From positions 22,282 through 86,281 of the forward strand of contig JAQFVV010013344.1 in the NCBI GenBank assembly GCA_028023455.1: a stretch of 64,000 nt of DNA. Reading direction: 5' to 3'. Positions within the stretch are counted from its first letter, which is position 1; each line of letters opens with the position of its first letter. This DNA is from Epiperipatus broadwayi (Eukaryota > Onychophora > Udeonychophora > Euonychophora > Peripatidae). Below the pieces are notes generated by a model that saw only the letters and a program-made list of their open reading frames with translations, was not told where the DNA came from and made no database searches. Below are positions 23,520 through 34,215 of the stretch, in pieces. Position numbers and translations under genes: made by a program.

Positions 23520-24107
23520 AGCTATTCCTTAAGGCCTTTCAGAGAAAATGTGAGGCCCGGGGCAACTAATATTTTAGAGGCCCTTCAAAATTTAAAATAA
23601 AAATGTGGGGAAGGGGAGAAGAGAAAAGACGTAAGAGTTTTTATTTACAGGACCGAAAACAGGACTCTGGGAGCAATTAGTTAGAGTCATAAAAACAAGC
23701 AAGCAGATCAAATCCAGATCACTTGGATAGGGTAGATTTATTTTAGCACTGTTAGTATCGTAAAACACTGTTAGCACAGAACTGACTGACATAGAACTGA
23801 GATTATTAGTTCTGCTGGTCGCCGAGTGCTGCAGCCACTTTCATTGTAGAGTTGTATAATTGGCACCTCATCCCTAAACTGGCTTACATTTTCGACCCGT
23901 ATGCCTGCTTGAAAAAGTTTTTCTGAATATTTTTTTTGGAATTTAACTATAAAATTAAGGCTGTTCTACAAGCCATGACATCGCTTTGCCTTCTATATTT
24001 TTGTTTAACATATTGAGTTGCCAAGTTGAGGCTCTTAATATTGTGAGGCCTGGGGCAGCTGTCCTCTTGTCCCCCCCCCCATCTGATTGACCCTGGCTAT
24101 CTACTTA
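23520..24107. mobile_element. Probable non-autonomous DNA transposon with GC-rich ends
   Basis: GC-rich blocks near each end (GTGAGGCCCGGGGCAACTAA at about 23550, GTGAGGCCTGGGGCAGCTGT at about 24041) and a terminal run of C's before ATCTGATTGACCCTGG resemble end sequences of some hAT-type elements. Exact borders and a target duplication could not be fixed. Internal frames show no transposase motif. Confidence 0.4.
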
Positions 24108-25607
24108 TTTTTAGTAAGATTGTAAAAAAATATTCAAATTTTCATTACCTTACAAGTCTGGTAAATAACGTTTTTTCCCCCCAATGTTCCTCTGTGAAAT
24201 GTTGGATAAGCCCTTTGCTTAACTGTGAGCTATTTAAAAACTATTTTAATTGTTAATAAGAAAGTATCTTTATGTATATAAGAAATAAATTTTAATAATT
24301 GTTTTAACTTGACATTATTATTGAAAACAAAATAATTTTAAAATTCTTTTTTTATTTAAAGGTTTTCAACCTTGCTCTAGAGCCATCTTCTATAAACTTA
24401 AGAAAATAAAGGATAGCATCCGCTACAAAATTCTTTTCTCCAGCCCACTTTCTTGTTTTGGCCTTTATTCAAAGCTGGAAATCATTCATTTATGAATCTA
24501 GTAGCCATCTTATATTCTTTTATACTATTCAAGATAATCTGAAATTTTGTTGTTGTTTTTTTTAAAAAAAAAAAAGTTTTAAATCCAGGCTATCTCACTT
24601 GCATAGACCCATAAATGCATTAATTGCAGTTTTGAATTCTAGTCTTTACTGGCAAAAGAAAAGCTAGAAACCAATTAGGGAATGATGATCTTATAATAAT
24701 ATACCATCTGGAGTCCATTAATTATCAAGCTCAGAGTAGATGATTCTAAAGTAGAGTGAAAATTATTCTTGTAAGCATATGAGAAAATTATGCGATGATG
24801 TTTATCCATATTTAATTGTTGTATATACCATATCAGTATTTATTACTTTTTCATTTTCGTTTAAAATTAAATGTTTTTCTTGTTACCAATAATAAGCATT
24901 AAAACACAGTTTTAGTGCTTCTATGTGAATTTAACTTTTGCAATATTATATAAATGTATGGACAAAAGACTAGGAATATTATCAAAATAATTCTATAAAA
25001 GAAAAAAACAAGATTAGTTCCTTCCTGGTGTTTTGAATGAGATGCCGTTCTTCTTCAAACAAAAAAAAACTTGCAGAAATTAAAATTAAGGAAAGATTTC
25101 TAAATCTCTCAGGGAAGATTATTTGCAAAACACTAAGTAAATATTACAATGAGTATATTATTATTTTATTAGAATATTATGAGTGTTTTTCATAATTATA
25201 AATACATATATTACTCTATTTAAAGAAACCTGTAAAACGTTTAGAGTTAATTTTTTTCTTTGCCTATTAATTTTTCAATAGTTCTTTTGAACATTTTAAA
25301 TTTATATACTATTCAGAAATTATTAAAAAAAATTGTATTTTAAAACTGTTACCAGTAGATTGGATATCGCATTCTAGTTCATTATTATTATATGATCTTT
25401 TAAAACCGTTTTATATATACTTGTTATGTATATTCATCATGCCAATTTTATGTTCTATTTAATTTATTGCATTTGTAAAATGACAGTTTAGAACCTAAAG
25501 ATTTCTCACTAGTGACAAAGAATTTGATCATTTCATATTAATTTTATTACTAGTTCAGCAGTAGAAAAAATAAAACTGAACAAATAAATTTATATAAGTG
25601 CATATAT
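24108..25607. other. AT-rich sequence, no gene seen
   Basis: No supported coding region or structured repeat. Confidence 0.4.
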
Positions 25608-25907
25608 ATATACACGGCTGCAGAAAGGAGTTTGCTATTAACTGAAAGGAAACCCTTTGATTCCTCTTGGAGGCCTTTAAGGAACCGAGCAGGGCAAATT
25701 CCTAATGTCCACTCCATACGTTCTTGTCGTTGCAGCTGTTATTACTATATGTTTATTCATATAGTATACGAACATGGATGGGCTGCTCACCAACACGCAT
25801 TAGCCAGCGTGGTGAGTTTATTGGCTTTTTACCTCTGAGTTTAAGATCAAGAAACACCATGGTCTTTCTTCTCAGTGCCTGATAAGGCAGAATGAATGTT
25901 TGTGTAA

Positions 25908-26897
25908 ATGATAAAGATTTTTCCCAATTATACAATTATGACAGACAAAAATAAAGCATGGCCCTTAATCCCAGGAGGCTGTAAAGTCACCAACCAAGGC
26001 AGCGGTTGGTGGCTGAAGGCGGAGGGTGCTAAGAATATCCTGGAGGCGGACCCAGGCTGCCATTTGATGACGACTTTTTATTTAGGTACTTACAACTGCA
26101 GATCACTTTCAAGTGAAGGAAGATTGCAAGAATTAGAAGAAGAACTCTCTTATATTAAATGGGATATTATTGGACTTTGTGAAGTTAGAAGAAAAGGTGA
26201 AGAGACAATTGATTTAAAAAGTGGACATATGCTCTATTATAAAGGCACAAATATTGGAAATACAAGTGGAGTAGGATTCATTATAAATAAAAAGTGGAAG
26301 AACAATATTGTGGAGATTGATGGTGTATCAGACAGAGTGGCAAGATTAGTTATACAACTTAATAGCAGATATCAAATGCAGATAATTCAGGTTTATGCCC
26401 CAACAAGTTCTCACAGTGATGAAGTAGTAGAAGATTTTTATATGGATGTACAAAAGGCTTTTGATCAGAGTAAACAACATTTTAAAATTGTTATGGGAGA
26501 TTTTAATGCTAGAATTGGTAAACAAATGAAAGATGAAAGTGTTGTAGGTAATTTTGGTTATGGTAATAGAAATGAGAGAGGACATAGACTTGTGGAGTTT
26601 GCAGAGAAGGAAAAACTTTATATTATGAATTCTTTTTTTGAGAAAAATGTTAGAAGGAAATGGACATGGAAGCATCCAAATGAAGGTACAGCAGAATTTG
26701 ATTATATTTTGACTAACAGGAAATACATATTTCAAGATTGTAATGTTCTTAATAAATTTAACACAGGAAGTGATCATCGATTAGTAAGGGGTAAGATACA
26801 TGTTAATGTAAAACTAGAGAGACAAAAATTATTCAGAAAACTATATTTACAGTTGATATTCCTAATCTTCAGAAACATTCTAATGAATTTAAATTAG
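25908..26897 (+). CDS. RTE LINE ORF, part 1: AP endonuclease (EN) domain
   Basis: This part nicks the target DNA to prime reverse transcription. Family landmarks are in order: TYNCRSL (residues 61-67), the catalytic-type Glu in CEVRR (91-95), QVYAPTS (161-167), GDFNARIG (197-204), FDYILTN (264-270) and SDHR (288-291). This is a complete exonuclease/endonuclease/phosphatase fold as in RTE and BovB elements. The open frame begins at 25908, but the first about 53 residues look like leader sequence; the Met at residue 54, just before TTFYLGTYN, is the likelier start. The last about 25 codons, after the frame change near 26822-26840, are not LINE-like. The protein continues in another frame from about 26825. 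Confidence 0.88.
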   Translation: MIKIFPNYTIMTDKNKAWPLIPGGCKVTNQGSGWWLKAEGAKNILEADPGCHLMTTFYLGTYNCRSLSSEGRLQELEEELSYIKWDIIGLCEVRRKGEETIDLKSGHMLYYKGTNIGNTSGVGFIINKKWKNNIVEIDGVSDRVARLVIQLNSRYQMQIIQVYAPTSSHSDEVVEDFYMDVQKAFDQSKQHFKIVMGDFNARIGKQMKDESVVGNFGYGNRNERGHRLVEFAEKEKLYIMNSFFEKNVRRKWTWKHPNEGTAEFDYILTNRKYIFQDCNVLNKFNTGSDHRLVRGKIHVNVKLERQKLFRKLYLQLIFLIFRNILMNLN

Positions 26898-27316
26898 AAC
26901 TTACAAATCGGTTTCAAGTATTAGTAGATTTTGAACATGATTCAGATTTGAATGAAATTAATATGAAAATAACTGATACACTTTTAAAAACTGCAACAAA
27001 AATAGCTGGTAGAAAAAAGCAGCAATTGACTAATAAAATTTCTACTGAGACTAGAGAACTTATGAAGAAAAGAAGGAATATGAAGATATGCAAGAATGAT
27101 GCATTAAAAAGAATTGAATATCTCGAATTTTGTAAAATGGTGCGGAAAAGAGTTGAAAATGATATAAGAAAGTATAACTGTGAATTAGCAAGAAAAGCTG
27201 TAGAAGAAAATAAAAGTCTTAAGAATGTAAAACAACATTTTGGTATTGGTAGGAAATTTATATCTGCAATAAGGAAAAAGATGGAATTATTACTAAAAAG
27301 AGGGATGACATTATGA
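26825..27316 (+). pseudogene. RTE LINE ORF, part 2: linker between EN and RT, frameshifted
   Basis: The LINE-like frame runs from about 26825, before the ATG at 26948. It encodes a Lys/Glu-rich linker (FTVDIPNLQ near the start, then the region around residues NEINMKITD). Just before its stop the RTE-like reading passes, near the AAAAAG at about 27274-27279, into the frame of part 3, where [11 protein letters not shown] leads directly into the RT region. Both junctions lie by short A runs, so each can be explained by a one- or two-base indel, either real decay or a base-calling error in a homopolymer. Confidence 0.7.
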
Positions 27317-28893
27317 AATTGGTAGAAGATTTTTATCGAGAATTATATAGTAATAAAGAACAAGTACCTCCTATATCTATTACATCTTCCGAATTGCCCA
27401 GAATTTTAAATGAAGAAGTGAGAAATGCAATTAAATGTATGAAAAAAGGAAAGGCTCCAGGTAATGATGGAATTATAATTGATATATTAAAAGAAGCAGG
27501 TGAAGAAACAGAAAAAATATTAGCAAAGTTATATACCAAATGTCTAAATGATAAAGATGTACCGGATGATTGGAAGAATGCAGTAATAATATTAATATTT
27601 AAAAAAGGTGATAAAGAAGATATTAGAAATTACAGACCTATCAGCCTTTTATCAGTTTTATATAAAATTTTTACCAAGATAATTACAACTCGTCTACAGA
27701 GAACCTTGGATTTTCACCAACCAAGAGAACAAGCTGGATTTAAAAGTGGTTTTAGTACAGTAGATCATATTCAAGTATTGAGAGAAGTTATAGAAAGGAC
27801 AAATGAATATGAGTTGTCATTGTGTTTTGGATTTGTAGATTATGAAAAGGCATTTGATTCTATAAACATTTCTTCAGTGATTAAAGCATTGGATCATCAA
27901 GGTATAGATCCAGGATATTGTCATATTTTAAAGAATATTTATAAAAATGCAACAGCAACAATTAGATTACATAATGATACTGGGAAAGTCAACATTGAGA
28001 AAGGTGTAAGACAAGGTGACTCCATATCTCCAAAACTTTTTACAGCAGTGCTGCAAGAAGTATTTTGTGGATTAAAATGGGAAACTAAAGGAGTGAAAGT
28101 AAATGGAGATTATTTAAGTCATTTAGATTTCGCAGATGATGTAGTTGTTTTTGCAAATAATGCTTCAGAGCTGCAGGAAATGTTGCAGGAGTTATCAGAT
28201 GAAAGTAGGAAAGTAGGACTAAAGATAAATGTTAAAAAGTCTAAAGTAATGTTTAATCGATTTGCTCAAAATATGAAAATAAAGATTGATTATGATGAAT
28301 TAGAAGAAGTTAAGAGTTACAAATACCTTGGTCAGATTATTAATACAGATGGAAACATAATAGAGGAAATTAATCATAGAATTAAACTTGGTTGGAGTGC
28401 TTTTGGTAGAAATAACTTGATATTAAAAGGAAATATGCCTATGTGTTTGAAAAGAAAGGTTTTTAACAAATGTGTTTTACCAGTTCTTACTTATGGATCT
28501 GAGACTTGGACACTTAATAGAAGATCAATACAGAGACTTCAGACCACTCAAAGAAGTATGGAGAGATGTATGTTGGGAGTAACAAGAAGAGATCGAAAAC
28601 GCAATGTATGGGTAAGAGAACAAACAGGTGTTACTGACCTCATTGAAAAAATTAAAAGATTGAAGTGGAGTTGGGCTGGACATATTGCTAGAAGAGATGA
28701 TAATAGATGGACAATTGAAATTTTAAACTGGATTCCAAGAGATTGTAAAAGACCTAGAAGGAGACCACATGTAAGATGGATGGATGAAATAAGAAAATGT
28801 GTAGGGGTGATGTGGAGAAGAGAAGCTAAAGATCGGAGAAGATGGATTAAACTTGGAGAGACCTTCATCCTGCAGTGGATTGATAATGGTTGA
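27313..28893 (+). CDS. RTE LINE ORF, part 3: reverse transcriptase and C-terminal region
   Basis: This part copies the element RNA into DNA at the nicked target. RT landmarks are in order: KAPGNDGI (47-54), NYRPISLL (106-113), EQAGF (139-143), VDYEKAFD with a catalytic Asp (175-182), [10 protein letters not shown] (231-240) and the active-site FADD (273-276). The C-terminal part has [14 protein letters not shown], and then [14 protein letters not shown] and RP..RW.DEI, the tail typical of RTE/BovB elements. The 526-codon frame is intact and its catalytic residues are present. With the endonuclease part, the original ORF would be about 940 residues, near the usual RTE length. Antisense open frames here (for example 28548-28961) are shadows. 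Confidence 0.93.
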   Translation: MKLVEDFYRELYSNKEQVPPISITSSELPRILNEEVRNAIKCMKKGKAPGNDGIIIDILKEAGEETEKILAKLYTKCLNDKDVPDDWKNAVIILIFKKGDKEDIRNYRPISLLSVLYKIFTKIITTRLQRTLDFHQPREQAGFKSGFSTVDHIQVLREVIERTNEYELSLCFGFVDYEKAFDSINISSVIKALDHQGIDPGYCHILKNIYKNATATIRLHNDTGKVNIEKGVRQGDSISPKLFTAVLQEVFCGLKWETKGVKVNGDYLSHLDFADDVVVFANNASELQEMLQELSDESRKVGLKINVKKSKVMFNRFAQNMKIKIDYDELEEVKSYKYLGQIINTDGNIIEEINHRIKLGWSAFGRNNLILKGNMPMCLKRKVFNKCVLPVLTYGSETWTLNRRSIQRLQTTQRSMERCMLGVTRRDRKRNVWVREQTGVTDLIEKIKRLKWSWAGHIARRDDNRWTIEILNWIPRDCKRPRRRPHVRWMDEIRKCVGVMWRREAKDRRRWIKLGETFILQWIDNG

Positions 28894-28907
28894 TAATGAT
28901 GATGATG
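28894..28907 (+). repeat. TGA/TGAT-type 3' end of the RTE LINE
   Basis: The stop is followed by TAATGATGATGATG, a short tandem repeat used as the 3' terminus in RTE-type elements. Confidence 0.65.
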
Positions 28908-28915
28908 ATATACAC

Positions 28916-31900
28916 ACACCCGCACATGCACATGCTTAACTCTTGCAGTATAACAGTTCACAGTAATACATGTCTGTACATATTTAAAAAATATATATCA
29001 AATGAATTTATTTATTAAAAAGTAAAACAAAAGTAATATATTATTAGCAAAATTAAATCATTTAATTTACATATTTACAACACAACAATTGTAAACGTTC
29101 CCCTTATACATTTTTGTTACATTATACACACTTTGTTTAAATTTTTGTGTCTTTTTGGGGACAGATTACAGTAGTTTTTTCATGAAGATTTATAGTCTAC
29201 TTCATTTTTTTTTTTTAGCTGTTCCTTTTGTTTTGCTCTCTTTATATTCTGTTGTTTTCCTATCTCAATTATAAAGTTTCTTCCTTTTTTTATTGCCATC
29301 TGCGAATTGCCATTTAAAGACATCCATATAACATGTGTGTTTATTACACTTACATTTTAAAACACAAGATACCATCTCCATGTCATTCTTTTGATATCAT
29401 ATACTCTTGACATCAAAATTTCAGATTTTTTGGAAGGGACCAGCATTTGTTTTTTTCTTATGGTGCACTATGAATAACTGTGTCACAGTTATTTTTTTTT
29501 TAAGGCAGTATGAAATTATAATTGCATTTTTAGAAATCTGGATAATGTTGAATATGTTTATCTACCTATTGAAATGTCAAAGAAGTTGATTATTCTGGCT
29601 TATTTTTGTATATTGTGCCCAGAAGAAGTAACTTTTTTGAAAACAAATATTTACCAAGAGAATACAAGATAAAATTATCACTAGTTATAATGTGATCGGA
29701 TATTTTCACCTTGATTTTTTTTTCTCATTGAACTTTTTTTTTTTCAGTGTTCAAACATTCATGTACATGATGAAAATGCCATCACAAGTTGCCCAAAATT
29801 TTATTCTATATAATCTAGGCTTCAAATGATTATATTATTTAAATGGACATCTGCCTTTAAAAGTTATTAATTGTTTGTCTTCAGTTATATTCCAGTTTGG
29901 AACATATGCATCTTGGAAGTACTGATTTCACAGTTCAAAATTCTGCCAAATGAGCTGTTTTCTGTGATCCATCTTTTCCATACATGTCAGATTTAAGTAC
30001 TCCTAATTTAAATCTGTCTCAGCTCATTTGAGCATGGAAAAATTTACATTTACCTCTTTTGCTCCAAAGTTGCAATTTTTGTTCATTTCTTGATTTTTAG
30101 GTATTAATTAAAATTAGAACTTTAATAAGTCTTTTTAGTTTAGTAATATCTATATCTTATTGTTATCTGCATAAATTCTTTGACTTCCTTCATTTTATGA
30201 TGAATATATTGCTAAAAAATATCAAAAATTATGAAACAAATATATTAAATTCACAATTTGCAAAATGTATACCTACTTTTTTATATATAAGATATTATGC
30301 AAGGATTGAATTTGAGGTTACACAATGGGATATTCAGTCCATGTTTTGATTTTATTTTTTGACTTTGTATTTTTTTACTTCGTGTATCTGCATGTTGTAA
30401 TCTCTTCTGTTATTTCATATTTATTATTGCTGTTATTACTATTAACATCTGTTATCATGCTCTATGATAATACCTTGTCATTTTCTGAAGAAACATAATG
30501 ATTGTTATTATATTCGATTTCACTTATTTCTTCCAAGAGAAATATGAGTTCTTTAAGTTTTATAAGTTTACGATTTTCTGTTGTTAAAAAAGAAACTAAA
30601 ATTTTTATATTATAGAGAAACTGAAAGTTATTGTTTTAACTTTAAAAAATAATAATTATATTTTAATTGAAAAACTATATAGATGTGTAGTATATATATA
30701 TTAATGTAGGATTAATACTCTACTCTGTAAACTGGGACAGTCATTGTACTTTGTTTAATAATAACCAAATAAATAAATAATAACTTTTTATGGATCTGGT
30801 AATTATTTGGTGTCCAGATTTCTTTGAACTAAATTGGTGATTGTTGTGAAAAAATTTTGAATAAATTTTCTGACTTCAAACTTGATGTTTTTTGTGTCAA
30901 ATTTCTAACCAAGTAATATCAACTTGGAATGGATCCAGTGTTTTACAATGGTAATTTTATACAAACTATAACACATATTTCTAAATAAAATTAATCCACA
31001 AATAATATATTAGAGCAAGAGGACAATTCACAAATTTATCTTTTTAAAAATCAAAACTGAAAATGTAAGTAGATTATGGGTTCATTGAACCTAGTTCTTA
31101 GAACAGAAATTTAAATACACATAAATTTACTGAAAATAAACTAAACCTTCAGCAGTAATTATTTTGCTACATATGTTAGAATTTTGATTGGATGATATAA
31201 GTTTTGAAACAATATTATTGTTTACAGTATTGCTATCATATTTATTAATATTTTGAAGAATTTACATTTTTATTCTTAAAATATTTTTGATGCTATCAGA
31301 TAATATTAAAATTTTAATCTTTCTAAAATAAACAAATTAGTCATATTTTTTAATGTACATAAAAAATGGATAACATTTCTCTACAACAACAAAAAAATAA
31401 CCATGGTTCAAGATATTTTATTTTTTCAAGTAAGAATTAAAACAGCATTTTATAATTTTTGGTGAAATAAAAGAAAATCCATTAACTATTTTCCTATTAC
31501 TTTAAGTTGTAAAAAATGTCAAATTAGCAAGACTTTCAAAGGAAAAAATGAATAAGTAAATGATCACAAGTTTACTTTACTGAAACCAGCATTAAAGTTT
31601 TGTATTTTCCATTAATTTATGATTTACTTGCAAGTTAACTATACACATAAATAAGACTGATGCACATGAAGAGGTAACGTTTTGTTTTCCTTTAATATTT
31701 AAAATAAATTCCATGAGTTATAAATTAATATGCTGTAATAGTTGAACTTTATGCAGTTTACTTATCTAAATTATCCATTTGAAAAAGAGTCTCACGTACA
31801 ATATTACCTCATATGCCTGCCATAACTAGTTTGAACTTGGCAATGAAAGTTGGATTTTTTTTAGACAAGATTGGAAATTTTCTTTTAAGTAACAGTTCAT

Positions 31901-33439
31901 ATTTAAACTAGCTAACCATCTCATTATTGGTCAGTAAATGGGTATTTATTTTTAGTCTCTGGTAAAACAAAGTGTGGGGAAATGCTCAAACTCTGATCAC
32001 CTAGCAATTTTATCAACCCTGATAAGCACTAATTTCTCCTTCACTAGCTTTTTTTTTTTGGAAAGATCTTTGTTTCTATAATGGACTATTTAAAGATTTT
32101 TATCTATATAAAAGTAAATCTGTGGAATGTATACATATATAAATAGTATATATTAAAATTAATAGTTCTCATTTATATTTAATCTTTTATAACTTTTTTA
32201 TGTTGATTGCCTTAATAACACATAGGAAGTTATGAAGTGCTACTGGATTGCTCTTAATCCAAGATCTTTGGCTGTTAGATTAATAGTATTGCATAAAAAA
32301 ATGATTATTGAAAAAATATTTATCATTTTAGTGTAATGTTTACAAGTATGACCTAGCAGTTGACATTTCACTAGAATTCAAAATAGCCGTGAGTGCATAC
32401 TAAATCAATACCATTATTTTTTTTTTTAAATGAAATTGTATTTTCTTTTTTTTATTCAAAAAATAAACAAGTCTAAATTTGCAATTAAAAATCCAGAGAT
32501 GTTCTTAAAAATCTCTTCCTCAATTATTATTAAGTGCCATCAAATTGACATCCAATAATATGAGCTTATGAATAGTATTTTTTCAGAATGACTTAGTGGA
32601 TCTTCAGTGGGATTAAAATGTACTACTATCTGATAAATAAATTATCAAATAGCTTTATTTCTTAGAAGTTCATATGAAATTTGATCACCAGAGGTGATAG
32701 ATCTATAGATCTTAAGCTTCAGAATCATTTCTTTATCAAATTATGAGCAAATTCTGGCTTACAATGTATGGTGCAAGAGTAGAGAGTATGATATATGGCA
32801 TTAGAGAGCTGCTTGTTTATGTTATAACATAGTAAGTTAAAGAATCTAGCAACATGTTGATATTCCTTATTATAATAACTGAGACCATTTCAATACTTAC
32901 TGTTTTTTTTTTACTAATCTTTTTAAGCATTATATACATTTTTAAGAAAATCATCTCATAATACAACAAACCAAAACACTGTATTCAATCATTTGTGCTT
33001 CAAATGGCAGTTTAGATTTAATCTTAGTAAATAACCACTTGTTTGTTTCCCATCCCTTACAAAATATTGTCAGAAGTCTTGTCCAGCATACAGTTTAGAA
33101 TTATAAAAATAAATTATGCCTTTCCACATGCAACTTTCATGTGCATAGAGTTTAACAGAAATACATTGACTTAAATAATTCTGATCAACGCATCATAAGT
33201 CATTATAACATCACAATATAGCACCAGGATATTATTGAATTTTGAATAATATCAAAATTATACAATACTGGTTACATTACATGATAAACATTTAAGAATT
33301 AGTTTTGGTGAGAGTTTAAAATTGAATTTCCACCATTGCTAAACTTCTTTCAAAATTTTAAGAATTAAAATGGCAAACTAAGAGAGTTAACTGAATACTA
33401 GGACTAAAACTAAATACTAAAATGACTGAAATAATGATC
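28916..33439. other. Long AT-rich stretch, no gene identified
   Basis: No repeat family described here was recognised in it. A very strong acceptor-like tract at 29735-29746 precedes only 20 open codons. A small hairpin (CAGATTTAA facing TTAAATCTG, about 29988-30017) is present. Intronic or intergenic sequence is likely. Confidence 0.4.
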
Positions 33440-34215
33440 AGTGGGTTTTTAAAAAAAGAAATGGACATTACTTAAATCATCTAGATATTACAGGCAATGT
33501 AGCTATTTTCACAAATAATACTTCAGTGCAGCAGAACATGTTGGAAGAGCTATTAGATGAAACTAAGATAAAGTACAGCATCATATATACCATTTATGTT
33601 CTTTATTACTTTTTACAAGCCATTATTGATGTTTTCGATTGTACAAGCAATCTTCTTCAGAACTTGTATATATGAACATATATATATATTGATAAATTAT
33701 TAATATGGATTATAAACTTATTAATTGAACATAATGCCAACAGTATCACATGACTTTTTCATAAGGTGAGAATAACTAAGCATTCTTAGATGAAATTAAT
33801 TTATACAATTAAACTTAAATGGAATGCTTTGGTAGAAATAATAATAAGAAATATGCTTAAGTATTTGAAAATGTTTTTTAATCACTGCATTTTATCAGTA
33901 CTGATTATTGAATCTGAGATTTGGATACTTAATAAAAAAGGAATATAAGTGTAAATCACAATGAAATATGTAGAAATATATGGTGGGATGAAGGGATTAA
34001 AAGTAAAATACTTAGGTGAGTGAACAGACAAGTATTACTGCCATCGTTAAAAAAAGTTTAATAAGAGATTGAATCGAAGTTTTGTTGTGCATTGCTAGAA
34101 AAGAGGCATCAGATTGACAGCTAAGAGATGATGATAGATTTAGAGGGGCACTATATATGAGGTGGACAGATAAAGAATATAAAAAGTGTTGATCAATAAT
34201 AAAAATAAACTTAAA
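33440..34215 (+). pseudogene. Degenerate RTE LINE fragment, interrupted by a Penelope-type stem-loop repeat
   Basis: Two blocks align with the RT region at 25.6-28.9 kb. The first, 33455-33567, corresponds to about 28100-28208 and reads like LNHLD...FTNNTS, with the FADD active site lost. The second, about 33790-34200, corresponds to about 28366-28790; it includes a counterpart of the YGSETW region, read as ESEIWILN. Stops and frame changes are frequent. About 220 bp of unrelated sequence (33568-33790) with the D stem-loop replaces about 160 bp of LINE. The fragment is much older than the 25.6 kb copy. Confidence 0.7.
33590..33665 (-). repeat. Repeat D with hammerhead-like stem-loop
   Basis: On the minus strand: CTGAAGA (33654-33660), one extra A, GATTG, a CTTGTA loop, CAATC, then GAAAAC (33631-33636), then a block shared with 9947-10117 (AAAGTAATAAAGAACATAAA). 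The five stem pairs are perfect. This fits CUGANGA-stem-GAAA except for one extra A after the first box. Confidence 0.6.

Larger units (their letters stand above)
25608..28915 (+). mobile_element. Nearly complete RTE-clade LINE
   Basis: The element spans a GC-richer 5' leader (from about 25616), an AP-endonuclease region, a linker, a reverse-transcriptase region, and a 3' end only about 14 nt beyond the stop, made of TGA-type repeats. Very short 3' ends with such trinucleotide repeats are typical of the RTE/BovB clade. ATATACAC occurs at both borders (25608-25615 and 28908-28915), a plausible 8-bp target duplication, though both borders lie in AT/AC-rich simple sequence. Two frame changes split what is normally one long ORF. 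Confidence 0.88.

Noticed and set aside
26346-26777. 143-codon minus-strand frame
   Set aside because: Antisense shadow of the LINE endonuclease region.
28548-28961. 137-codon minus-strand frame
   Set aside because: Antisense shadow of the LINE C-terminal region.
29735-29809. Very strong acceptor (T run then CAG) with 20 open codons
   Set aside because: Only about 20 codons and no partner exon or coding-like signal beyond it.
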